This document shows, piece after piece, positions 1 through 10,861 of a stretch of 64,000 bases of DNA. The notes under the pieces were generated by a model. The model was not told the origin of the DNA and ran no database searches. It saw only the letters and a list, made by a program, of their open reading frames with translations. The stretch is from Pezizomycotina sp. ARF18 (Eukaryota > Ascomycota): positions 1 to 64,000 of the forward strand of contig AZLU01000123.1 in NCBI GenBank assembly GCA_002224055.1, given 5' to 3'. How positions within the stretch are numbered: position 1 is the stretch's first letter; each line of letters opens with the position of its first letter. The position numbers were made by a program, and so were the translations under genes.

Positions 1-1516
1 TTGGAACTCGATCCGCGTCGAGTTGCGAGCCCTCCCTTGGCGCTGTTTCAACGACCGTAGATGACCTTGCGAAATTCGATTGGAGGGAGGTAGACCTCGA
101 CAAAGCTTCAAGAAGTTGACTCCATATTTGTCAAGTCCACCTTCACGACCAAGGCCGCCACCGTATATAATAAAACGCTACGATCCAGTACGCGAAGCAG
201 CTTGGGTCGAGCGCAAAATTTACCTATTCCCACTTGGAAACTTCAACGACAAGTTCTTCGGGGCTTCGTTTTCCAATGCCTTAGCGACACACAGCGCCGG
301 AAGGTCTTCGCTGCAGGCGGCAGGTACGACAGCCTCATCAAGGAGTGTCAGCCGCGAGTTCTGGGCTCCACCATGCTTGAGCCTGTCCACGCCGTCGGCG
401 TAACTCTCGCTTGGGATCGTCTTTACCATTCCATGATTAAGTTTCAAAGGGATTTTCAAAGCGTCTGCCAAAAAGGGGGAGGAAGAAGCCGCAGAAGCTT
501 GGAATAAGCGGAGGGTACGTAGTGCTTGAAAAAAATGAGTATTTCTTCGGTCTTGCTTATGGCTAACATTCAACGTATTGGTTTAGTGCGATGTCCTCGT
601 GGCCAGTCTCGATAAGGGTTTACTACGCAGACCAAGGTCCAAGATCGTGGCGTCGCTGTGGGCTCATAATATCAAGGCCGAGCTAGCTACGGACGCCGAA
701 TCCAAAGAAGCCTCGCGCACGGCACGAACCAGCAAAAGGCCGGCGGCCATGCCTGGGTAGTGGGGCTTCGTCAGGCTCCTATTCCCGGAGGAGACTGTAT
801 CGTCAAGGTTAAAAATGTATCCAAGAAAGAAGACCGCGAAGTCCGACCCGTAGAGTTGCCTTCCTCCTAGCGTTCGAGATCGGTGAGATCGAAAAGAAGG
901 AAATGCACGCGGAGCGTCACCGAGCCATTAAGAGGTTCAACAGCGCGTCCAGCGCGGAATCGATCAATAAGGCGAAAGATGACGATGAGCTGGGTGGTGT
1001 TACCGTTGTCCGTGTATCACATCGAGGACGCAAGGTCAATCGGCAGAGCGTAATTGAATCCGGTATGAATAAAAATTCAGCTTTATGTCTATATATTTCT
1101 ATTTGTCTGAAACCAGACAGCTAACCCAGCCTCCCTCCCTCTCTTCTTGGGGATATAAAAACAGCTCATCGGAAGGCGTCCGAGCTAGGAACGGCAATCC
1201 TGGAAACTCCGATCGTTGCGGTGGACCTTAAGGACGAAACACTGGACGTGATTCGAGCAGGTCAATGCAGCCCTCTCAGGAAGCCTGGAAAAAAGGTAAG
1301 CCGACACTCCTGCCCGTAGCCCACAGCTTCGAAAGTCTGTTTCCTGCTAACGGCCATGAATACTTTCTAGTCTACAGAGCTGTTCGTCTAATGAACGCAA
1401 ATACATAGCCCAGATCCAGGAGGTTGGTTACGCAGATAGCTGCAAAGAAGAAATGGAAGCATATCTTCATTTACAATCTTCGCACAGATAACATTGCATT
1501 TTACTATTTGGAGTAG
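1..1516 (+). CDS. GCN2: eIF2-alpha kinase GCN2, C-terminal part (partial at the left edge)
   Basis: This is the 3' end of the general amino-acid control kinase, which phosphorylates eIF2-alpha when uncharged tRNA binds its HisRS-like domain. The kinase domain lies outside the window. Seen: the HisRS-like motif FAAGGRYDSLI near 305-340, then HAVGVTLAWDRL, then a CDVLVASLDKGLLRR segment after an intron, and a terminal IFIYNLRTDNIAFYYLE end matching the GCN2 C-terminal ribosome/dimer domain, with stop TAG at 1514-1516. Likely exons are 1-514, 587-1062, 1165-1295 and 1371-1516, all with GT...AG borders. The frame breaks at least twice (about 700-740 and near 860), although the protein similarity continues in another frame; single-base sequence error is the likely reason. 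A true histidyl-tRNA synthetase is less likely because the ending is GCN2-like. Confidence 0.85.
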
Positions 1517-3145
1517 AGCGTTTTATCGAGTCACCTCCGCGCTATCATCCTCACCTTCCGTGCCAAATATTTTATTTTCTTATCCGTCTTCTGTTTCAAT
1601 TTCGCCTTTTGAGGTTCCCCTATATCATTTTTCGTTCACGCTATATACCTTCTGCGGTCGATAGAACGCAAGATATTTCTCCATTTCTCTTGAGCGTTTC
1701 TTGTATACGCATGTAATTAGTTTTAGCTCTATTATGTTTCGGTAAGGCCGAGGCGTTTTTACTCTCTTCGTTTATTTATAGCTTTGATATTATAAGCCCT
1801 TGAGTATCTATAATAACATTTATTAAAACATTAATATTGGTGAAACAATTCATATTTAACAATCACGTTTTGACTGCCAACCTCCGAGATGCTGAAAATT
1901 GCGCAAATGTTTGATAGCCCCGGTACATCAACGGCCTCTCGGTAATCAGCATGAAAAAAACAAAAGCAATCTTATATCCTGTTTAAAAGCATACAATAAT
2001 AATATAAAGAGCTCAGGATATACGTCAATGATATTTTAGCCAATAATTAAATTAACAGTGCTCAGATCCAAAAAAAAGAGAGCGTCACCGGAAGTAAGCG
2101 GGAACAAAACGTGTAAGCTAGCCTCGGCAAACCGCTTCTAGCTAATAACTCCTTCAGTTCTCAAACGCCAAAATAGATGAATGCTATTCCAACCAATTAA
2201 GGCATTCTACTTTCACTTGCGATGATCGTTGCGCACGGCCGTTTCTGTTTGAAAGTATATATATCAAAAAAAAAATCCGAATCAAACGTGATTACGTATA
2301 TCCGAGTGTAAGAGGGAGCGCTTGAAGCCATTGCGTTTTGAAAATGGATGTAGAGGGGAGGTTACTAGCATGTACCTTTTATCGATGGCTCCATTTCCAT
2401 AATCGCGAGAAACATTCGTTTTGGATCTTTTAAGGATTATTTCATGCTTTCTCCTTTGTTCGGTGGGGCTCTCAATTTCTTGTATTTACAGATATTTAAA
2501 ATATAAATTAGATAGACTCCTGGGTTGACAAAAGAGATAATTATTTATTCTATTCTACTCTACTCTATTTTTTTTTTTTTTCAATTATTTTGAAATTTCA
2601 TATATTTTTAGGCTATTAATAGCAAGACGCGTGGAACCGGGAGAGCGGCTTCTGGAACAAACCAGATTTGTGCTCGCTTCGAGTGCCTGCAAGGAAAGGG
2701 TTCTCCCGGTAGGGATTATTATTGCTGCCTGCATACGATTCGATCTTGGGCTTTCATCCCTCTCCCTTTTTACAAATCAAATCATTGATCAACACTGATA
2801 TAATTAAAAAAAAAAAAAAAAAGAACAACTTCGTAAAACGATATTTACCTTTCTGAAATATATTCCGGATGTAAAGCAATTTCGGAGAGGGAGTAGAAAA
2901 ATTTCAGCGATAAAGGTTGCCCTATACAGTACTTGGATTCATATTAAAACAAAGCGTATAAGGTGCTTCAGAACTTTAAAGATCCCTTGTTATCTTTTGC
3001 CGTTGTCTACCTCTTATCATGTAACCAGTGTAAGAGCTTTGTTTTGAGAGTCCCGGCTCGCACTTTGTCTTAACCTATAACGTTATAGACTAACGACCAC
3101 CGTACTGGTTGCAGTCTGTTGATTTAATACGGAAATTCTACCATA
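1517..3145. other. Intergenic, no gene recognised
   Basis: AT-rich DNA downstream of the GCN2 stop. It contains homopolymer runs (T run near 2568-2580, A run near 2805-2822) and one structured inverted repeat at 2636-2710, listed separately. No protein similarity was recognised on either strand. Confidence 0.6.
2636..2710. repeat. 75-nt inverted repeat with two internal hairpins; possible structured RNA
   Basis: A perfect 9-bp inverted repeat (ACCGGGAGA at 2636-2644, TCTCCCGGT at 2702-2710) encloses two more hairpins: TCTGG/CCAGA (2651-2655 with 2662-2666) and CTCG/CGAG (2673-2676 with 2680-2683). The size and branched fold recall a tRNA, but there is no T-arm motif GTTCRA, so it is not a normal tRNA. 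Poly-T precedes it and poly-A follows, so a pol III-type terminator would exist on either strand. Family not recognised; whether it is transcribed cannot be told from sequence. Confidence 0.3.
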
Positions 3146-3149
3146 TGTG

Positions 3150-3440
3150 TGGGTGTGATCGAAAAGCGAAAGCAAAGCACCGGATATCCAGGTACCTGAA
3201 TAAGCCGTGAGCCTATCGGATTTTCTTGAAAGTCCCTAAAGGTGAGCGCTTCCTGGTGGGTAAAGAATTACTGAGAGCATCCTTGTGGCCAGCCTGTTGA
3301 GTGTTCGAGAAGAAGGGCCATCACCTTCTCGTTCACGTCTTGTGAGCTTCCATTGGGGAAAGAAGGAGGGGCGGTGCGAACCTAAGACGCGGGACTAATC
3401 CCGGCATGACTATACAAGAACAGGCGGCAGTGTCAAGTGC
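3150..3440 (+). ncRNA. Candidate RNase MRP RNA
   Basis: RNase MRP RNA is the catalytic RNA of the nucleolar/mitochondrial ribonucleoprotein that processes pre-rRNA. Seen: a CR-I-like GAAAGTCCC at 3228-3236 whose AGTCCC can pair with GGGACT of a CR-V-like GGGACTAAT at 3391-3399, forming helix P4. Between them lies GAGAG at 3273-3277, matching the GARAR loop motif known from fungal MRP P8, enclosed by CTGGT/GCCAG. A further perfect 7-bp hairpin (CGAGAAG 3306-3312 with CTTCTCG 3325-3331) follows, and a P3-like arm closed by CCGGATA/TATCGG (3180-3219) precedes CR-I. The ends are estimates. RNase P RNA is the main alternative, but GARAR and the missing ACARAA before CR-V favour MRP. No covariance search was possible. 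Confidence 0.5.
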
Positions 3441-3444
3441 ATAT

Positions 3445-5842
3445 TCCCTTCTGACGGTAGTCAACCCACAAGGAAAAAAGAAACCACTCAAGTATATATT
3501 CAGCTATCAGCTATAACGCCCCCCCCCCCAAAAAAAAAAAAAAAAAAAAAAAAGGGGGACGGGATGGAATCGCGATAGATTTTAATGGTGAGTAAACAAG
3601 GAAGATATCTTGCACAAAGATCGAAGGTCTTTCAAACAAACTTTCCTCTCAACATAAAAACAAACAAGGACACAATAAATCAATAGCCTCGAAAAAAAAA
3701 AAAAAAAAAAAAAAAAAACCCGTATTTGCTCCACAACTGTACAACTGCCAAAAGTGTCGTGATTGGGTCTTGGGATTTACCCGAACTGCGTAGTGGCTCT
3801 ATTTTCCTAGTTCTCTGTCCATCAATCATCCAGTGCCGCTAAGAGTTGGATAAAACGCTTTTGCGGCTAAAATCGCGGAATGGTCTATCTAGGGAGCAAG
3901 GGAAGTACAAGGTCCTGTCGAATCGTTTTCAGGGCCTCTAGCTGAGAAGTACCGTAGAAAGACACGGAGGAAAGAGGAATGGGGAAAAAAAAAGTATGTA
4001 GTTGAGGAGCTGTATGTAAGTATAAGTATGGCAAGTCGGTTCTTGCGAGTTTCATTGGTGGTTTTTGGTAGAGAAAAGTAGACACAAGGAAGTACGAAAA
4101 GATAAAGAGGCACTGTGAATATACAAACATACACATATACATACTACATTATAGGTACTAAATTTCAATAAATACTGAAGCAAATAAAAATAAAATAAAA
4201 GAAAATAAAATAAAAAGCCATATGATGCACACATACCGACCGCTCTGTTCACTGCTGCTTTGGAATACGATAAAAAAAAAAGTACATACCCAATTCACCT
4301 CGAGTATTATATTATCTATATCCCTTTGAAAGCTCTCCTCTTCCTGTATCTTATTATCTTCCAACCCTCCTGGCCCTGGGGTGCTAGTTATCTGTTCTTC
4401 AGAGTCTTAAAAGTATTTATTATTCTCAGCGGTCCCCGTCCCTTTCTCACTTCTTTCTTTTTTAACTCCAAATTTTTTTTTTTTCTTTTTTTTTTTTTTC
4501 GTTATTTTGATTTTATTATTTTAACCATTTTTACACTAAATAGAGAGGATACTCCTTAGTTTTACCCTTTTCTCTTTCTTCTGTCCCTCTCTGATATTTC
4601 ATCAGTAAAAGTGAGGGCCTTCACCTGTTTTATTCATTTATTAAATTTTCTTGTTTCTGGTTCTATCCCTGTAGTTTTCTCCTCTGGCGGTACGATCTGT
4701 TCTCCAACTGATCCCCTTGTCTGTCTTAACAAGGAGCTTAAGGTGAGTGCTTTTTCCGTTTCTCTGCGGTTGGCCGTGCCTGGAAGAGATGCGAACGTCT
4801 CTTTTCACCTCTTTCCCCTGTTTTGCCTTTGTATTAGAGGAAGAAGGGAAGGGCCTATCAATGCAGCTGCTTGATGCTTCCTGGCTCCTTTCCTTCTGCG
4901 TCGCTACAAAATACTTCTATATACCCAGGAACAAAATTATATAAATATTAAGATATTCCCATCAGCTTCTCAGAAGCAAGATTTAAAAAAGCGTTCTCAG
5001 AATTCAATTGCATTTTTAAGTTCCAACTGCGCTGTTCGGTTTGTATCTGTTGTCCGGAACTCTGAACACCGCCGAAACAGAACAGAACAGAGCAGAACAC
5101 GCAATACGACTTGATTTCGCCTTTTCTTTTCAGATATCCCTTGCTTTGTGCTTCTCAGTATGCTTTCTGCTTCCTGGAATATTCTATAACAACTTCATTT
5201 CTCCCCCCTTTTTTTTCCATCCTAGTCCGTTTCTCAGTCCTTTCGAGAAAAATATCTTCTTATTTCCTTTGCAGGTTGCTTGACCTTGCTGACACTCTTT
5301 GGGTTACATTTAAAGGCTATTTAGGTGGAACTGCCAATAAATTCTCTCTCTTTTTTTCTTTTCTATTTTTCTTCAAGTAGTATTGGATACGCTATTATTC
5401 GCTCCTCTGTCGCCGCTCCAAGTCTCTTTCGTCATTCGGCGGGCCGGCGCTCTATCTTTAATTTTATTGGCTTCTTGTTGGGGACAGTTTTTTCCCTCAC
5501 TTCTCCGTCTCGTTCTTTCTTTCTTTCTTTTTTCTGGAGATAAAAGGCAAAAAGGAAATTGAGAGAGCAAGGGAAAAGAGGACGGAAAAGCAAAGCGCAA
5601 GGCAGCAAATCATCTCTCAAATTGTCCTCTTATCTCATAATTGATATAAACTCTCAGAACCCCCTTTCGACTTTGAATTTAAAGAGGGGAAAAAAACAAC
5701 ACTTCATCGCATTTCTGCAGCCCCTATCCGAAGCTACGTAATCCTTGAAACGAGCGCAGCGAACGGTCAATCCTCGTCGAGCTTTCCTTAGTATCGAACC
5801 CATTACTTTAAAGCTTTGTCGCACGAATATTAAATTACAATC
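3445..5842. other. Intergenic; low-complexity and pyrimidine-rich upstream region of the BAR gene
   Basis: No gene recognised. The stretch holds a composite homopolymer (about 11 C, 24 A, 5 G) at 3519-3558, an A run at 3693-3718, T-rich tracts near 4475-4500, and CT-rich DNA from about 5100 to 5530, as is common in fungal promoters. Short open frames here are low-complexity and look like chance. Confidence 0.6.
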
Positions 5843-7561
5843 ATGAACAAGAAATTTGATCGCGTGCTCCAATGGAGCAAGGAGAAAATGGGGAACGACG
5901 CAAAGACCACCGTTTCCGATGACTTCAAGATGATGGAAGCGGAGATGCAGCTGCGATATGAAGGTGAGAAAAGCATAACGCGCCGCACAGTTTTTCTCTT
6001 TTCTTTTCTCTTCTTTTCTTTCTTTCTTTCTTTTTCTTTTTTGAAAAAAAGGAAAAGAAAGGAAGAACTGGCTAGTATCGTGCTAATTTTTTTCTCTCCT
6101 AATAGGAATGGAAAAATTGCATTCCTCAACCCAAATCTACATCAAGTCCCTCACCAAGCGACGTGAAGGCGACGATAAGGAGAAAATGATCCCTGTAGAC
6201 ATTGTTGGCCAAGCCATGGTGTCCCATGGCGAAGAGTTTGAAGATGATTCTCAGTTTGGTCAATGCCTCACTGGTATGTCTCCTAGTTGCTCATGACTCT
6301 TTGTATATCGTAATTTTACAAGAATCCATACTCATTTAAGTTGTAGCCTTTGGACACGCAAACGAAAGCGTCGCCAGGGTACAGGAAGCGTATGTTGAGA
6401 ACTTGAACGATAGCTGGCTGCTTTCCCTGGAGCGATCATTAGCGCAGATGAAAGAATATCAGGTATATAATCCTCATGCCGCCACTTACTTTTAATCGAA
6501 TCATTTCAAAAACAGGAGCGGATGGCTGATCCTATCTGATTGTGTATATTTTAGGCTGCAAGGAAGAAGTTGGAATCCAGGCGATTGGCTTACGATGCAA
6601 CGCTATCGAAAATGCAAAGCAAAAGAAGGAAGACTTCCGTGTTGAGGAAGAACTGAGATCTCAGAGGATCAAATACGAAGAGTCGAGCGAGGATGTCCAG
6701 CGTAGGATGAATGACATACAGGACGCCGAACGCGACACTTTGGAAGATCTTGGTGCTTTCCTCGATTCAGAATTGGAATATTATGAGAAGTGCATGAATA
6801 TCCTTCTCAAGGTGAAAGAGAGGTGGCCGCTCAGTAAGTCTCAGAATACCTATACTCCATCGACAAAAATCACTTTTAAGGGAAAAGCATCCTAACAGGT
6901 CTATAGCATACCATCGCATAAGCAAACCATGTTGAAAAATAAACCAAGGACGAATACAGCTCATTCCTTCAATGGCTATGATCGTGATCGTGATCGCCGG
7001 GCGGGATCGGAGTCCCCTTCACCGCCTAACACGGCAACCGAGAGGCCACATATACGTTCCAGAGGAACTGCTTCCGCAAACTCCTCCTATTCTGAGTATG
7101 ACGGGGCCGGCGCCGGCGCCGTCCGTCTGCCTATCGCCAACGAAAGGCCATCCTTCCAGCGAGTGAATAGCACCAACAGTTATGACAGAGAAAGCACTCC
7201 ACCACGTATGATTCGTTCCGGAACCGAGCCGTTGCCGCCACCATCGTTGCGCAGTAACCTAAGGCCGACGTCTTCACGCCGGAACGATTCCGATGTTTTT
7301 GCGGACGAAAACGAACAGATACAGCGTAGCCGCAGCCCTGACAGACTTCACCCTGAGTCTGGGTACGGTGGACGCAGAGTTGTGTCGCAGAGGAGTTCTG
7401 GACAAGATCTCTACAATCAGAACTCTGGTAATGAATTAACCCGCACTTACTCCGGCGGCTCGCCCAATTCCGGGGGAAAGAAACCGCCGCCGCCACCCGT
7501 TTCGCGCGCCAAGAAGCCGCCGCCGCCGCCGCCTCCGGTCAAGCGCGCTGGACTCTCTTAA
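5843..7561 (+). CDS. BAR-domain protein with proline-rich tail (endophilin/Gvp36-like)
   Basis: BAR proteins form curved dimers that bind and bend membranes during endocytosis and vesicle traffic. The start MNKKFDRVLQWSKEKMG is typical of ascomycete BAR proteins of this type. The alpha-helical BAR domain spans exons 1-4 (about 5843-6835), including SHGEEFEDDSQFGQCL and AARKKLESRRLAYDATLSK. The last exon encodes a Ser/Arg/Pro-rich linker and a KKPPPPP...PPPPPPPVKR tail, a probable SH3-ligand. No SH3 domain is present. Introns start at about 5963, 6273, 6462 and 6833. One base appears to be missing near 6613 (between SKMQ and AKKEDFR), which breaks an otherwise conserved exon. A plain endophilin or Rvs167 is less likely because these carry an SH3 domain. 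Confidence 0.85.
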
Positions 7562-8450
7562 CTATTTCGAGATTGCTATTTTATAATCTGCTGCATTGTT
7601 TCTATCAATAATCATTTACTGGGTTGCGGAGTCTTTTGGTTTATTTCATCACTTTCGAGAATATAAAATGAAAAAAAATGAAAAAAAGAGAAAGAGAAAG
7701 AGAGTGAGAATTAACAAATAGGAGAAATATGCCAATTTCAAAGATTGTTGATTACGCTTTTATAAGAGACTTGAAGCAGACTCCCCTTAATCGGCAGGTC
7801 TTAGGTCCACCCGCATTCGATTTGCCTTATTTTCGCGTGCGCATATTCGCTGTTTCCCTCTCGTTTTTCTTATTTACGCTACATGTCATCTCTCGTTTTG
7901 TATTTGTATTTTCCTTTTCTGTTCTTACACGATCTAATGACAGCGGAACTGTAAATATGGGATTCGTTTCTTCAATCTATACTTCGGAAGGACTTTTTCG
8001 CAACCTGTCTTCTTTCGCCTCCTTGACACATACGCTCTATGTGAATACTCACCTCTTCCTCTGTGCATGCTATAAGAAATTTGCATTCAGAATCTTATGC
8101 AAGGCATCCTGCGTAGATTTTATAGACATTCGCGCGAGCTCCGAAGGACATTTAATCCTCCGAAACTCTCAACTGCAACTGCACATTGTTTCAATTGACC
8201 ATGATGGTTTTTTCGTCAAGTGTAGTCTTCCTCGTTAAAATTATGAAACTAAAAGGAAAAAAAATCTTCTAAATACAAGAATGTACTACCGCTAATCGGG
8301 AAAGGGGCAAAAGGGGGTAATAAGTGTTCATGAGAATGGTGATCATTATTATGTGAAATTTGCAATTAAAAAGTCATTCCAAGGCTCTCGTGTAAAATCC
8401 GGATAAAAAGGGGATATTAAACAAGGGTCAAAACCTATTGTTAATAACGG
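7562..8450. other. Convergent intergenic region between the BAR and AP-2 mu genes
   Basis: A 169-codon open frame on the + strand (7729-8238) resembles no family I know. It lies where the 3' UTRs of two convergent genes would meet, so I regard it as chance. An AG-rich stretch lies at 7683-7708. Confidence 0.5.
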
Positions 8451-9923
8451 TTAGTATACGTTGCGATGTACAAAAAAAAAAAAAAAAAAAATAGCGAGAA
8501 GGGCAATATGATAACAGCCATACCTAATCTCGTAAGAACCTGCCCTAGTCATATACCTGACCCATTTTACACTGGAATAATTGCTCTTTTCGAACACTTT
8601 GAGGTAACGACTAGCAGGCCGGAGCTCGTAAACATCAGCAGGGAGAAGCTTAGCGATACCGGCGGCCGAGACCACGTTTTCTGGTTCGTCATGGAACTTA
8701 GAATTGCGTCGGCGCTAAGTACGTATTCTGATTGCCCTGTGAACCTTGGTATTCTGTTACAAGAAGTTCAGGATTAGTATATTCTGTACCTAAATAGAAG
8801 AAGAAAAAAAAAGAAAAGAAAGCCCCGGGGCAGGGAAGAATTGAAAACGCACTTCCAGTTGATGTTGTTTTCAGAAGGTTCATATTTCGCCTTTCCCTGA
8901 GATGTCCTCATGTTCGTGCTCGCCGTATTCAGCGGCGTCGGTATTCGCACAACGACGTTCGTTGCGAACAGCTTAGAACCGTAGTTTGCCCTTATCGCCA
9001 CCGAGTACTCCACTTTCGTCTTCCCGATCTCGTTTACTATAACGTGCACCTTGAAAGGGAGGTTTATGTTCTCCGTCGCGCGGTAGCGCATCAGCTCGAA
9101 CTCGCCGTCCGGCGGGATGAAGCTTATCGTACGGTCCGTGTCAAACTTGCCCAGCTTCACGCACTGGTGGAACTGGCAATCCTCCAGCGTGACAGATCCA
9201 GCTGCTGCGCGGGTAGCTTTAGTACCCGCCTTGTTCCCGGAGGGCCGCGAGAGGCCGTCGCCGTCCAGCAGCAAGCGGTCGTTCAGGCCGAACTTGCACT
9301 CGGGCACGCCGGAGAGGTAAGCGCGCATTATGATTTGACCCGTGACGTCTTCCTTCAGGACCGTGCCGGTAGCGGACATGAGCAGGTTGACGTCCTCGAT
9401 CACGTCCACGAAAGCCTCGTTCTTCCTGTACTTGACGTCCGCCCGCCTCCAGCTTAAGGCGCCCGTAGCCTGCATCGTGATCCTGCTCGAGTCCTCCATG
9501 GCGCGCTCGGATTTGACGCCTTCGGTCGTGATGTACATCTTCAGCGTGTCGTGCTCGGTGTTCTGCGGGTAACCAAAGTCCAAAATCTCGTCGAGGAGCT
9601 CGTATATGAGCACAAAGTTGTTCTTTACTGCTTCCTCGTCAAACTTGCCAAAGTAGGACTTCCCCAGCGCGATCAACCTGTACAGGAATTCGAAGACAAG
9701 GGCGGCATTGGCGTTCGATTTAGTTATGGCGACGAGGTAAATGTTTTCGTGCTTGACGTGGGAAGGTTGTCGAACCGAGCGTGAGGATAGGGGAACGGAC
9801 CTGCGCATTGGAAATGACCTGGATCCGGAAGACGTCCGATAATCTGGGGCGACAGTCATTGCGGAATTGTCGGAATATCAGATTTTCGCCTTTCTGGTTG
9901 AAGAGGAGGATGCCAGAAAGCAT
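8451..9923 (-). CDS. APM4: AP-2 complex subunit mu (clathrin adaptor medium chain)
   Basis: Mu2 is the cargo-binding subunit of the plasma-membrane AP-2 clathrin adaptor. It recognises YxxPhi signals through its C-terminal mu-homology domain. The start is MLSGILLFNQKGE at 9923 (compare animal MIGGLFIYNHKGE). The N-terminal longin-like part contains NNFVLIYELLDEILDFGYPQ, and the mu-homology domain contains YRKNEAFVDVIEDVNLLMS, the YEPSENNINWK segment and, after an intron at about 8780-8880, the WVRYMTRAGSYEIRY end. Family length is about 430-460 residues, and this fits. An extra C in a CCC run near 9761 and a lost base near 8609 break the frame. After EIRY the frame runs on into a poly-T tract instead of stopping, so the exact 3' end is uncertain. 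Confidence 0.93.
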
Positions 9924-10318
9924 GCTGAATGTAGAGAAATTAGCGGACGCTTACGGCGTATTCGCTTTAGACCTCCTAAATGTTTCAGTAAATCTGCAAG
10001 AGAAAGTTAGGATAAGTAGTTTTTCGTAGCGACACCAAGTAATAAAACGTCGTGGTTAATAAAAAGTAATAATTAGGAAAAGGGTTAAAGATTGGATCCG
10101 GGAGAGAACAGGTGAAAGAAGAAGTAATAAGGAATTGTAAATAGGAGAGGGACAGCTAGCTACCTAGGCAGGCCATATAATACATAATTGGTTTAGGTTG
10201 TGGATCCGTCGTGGGCGAGGAAGTTCATTGGGCCGAGCCTCAATCATGGCAATCGATGGACAACTCAACAAAGCACACACTACCACTAACTACCAAGTGC
10301 ACGATACTAAAATACAAG

Positions 10319-10320
<2 letters not shown>

Positions 10321-10352
<32 letters not shown>
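10321..10352. repeat. (AAT)n microsatellite
   Basis: About ten perfect AAT units. Confidence 0.95.
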
Positions 10353-10354
<2 letters not shown>

Positions 10355-10418
10355 TTATATAAGAAGAAAAAGTAGCCAATCAATTATAAAAAGTATCTTA
10401 AGTAAGTACCTAAGGATC

Positions 10419-10467
<49 letters not shown>

Positions 10468-10468
10468 A
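10419..10468. repeat. Compound (AT)n-(AG)n microsatellite
   Basis: About thirteen AT units run directly into about twelve AG units. Confidence 0.95.
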
Positions 10469-10861
10469 GTAGTAGCAGTAGTTACACAGCTTCCTTGCTA
10501 TTGGGCAGAATTTGGATAATCAGATTCAAATTTGAATGCGCAGTGGAATGCGCTATACATATGATGACCTTCAAATCAAAGGAGCTCAAGGGCTTGTGAC
10601 ACCAGTTTCTATATCACTGCTTCTCCTCTTTCTTTCTCCTCTAGCTAGCTATTTACCTCGAATCATTTCTTCTTTTAAGAAGCGATTGTAGAGCATTAAC
10701 AATATGTGTTCGCCGCTTTCCTTTCCTCTCATATTAAAGCATCTTTGGTATCGCATTTTTACCTAAATTGTTGATTACACTATGTAGATACAAAGGCCAT
10801 AACTGAACTAAAAAGGAAAAATTAAGCTAAGAGCTTTCCCCTCGTATATAAAGCCCGTCGT

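Larger units (their letters stand above)
9924..10861. other. Intergenic between AP-2 mu and succinyl-CoA ligase
   Basis: Upstream region of AP-2 mu and 3' flank of the ligase gene. It holds the AAT and TA/GA microsatellites listed separately. No other gene recognised. Confidence 0.6.

Noticed and set aside
7729-8238. 169-codon open frame on the + strand
   Set aside because: No recognisable similarity, no introns, unusual Phe/Ser-rich content, and it lies in the 3' flanks of two convergent genes.
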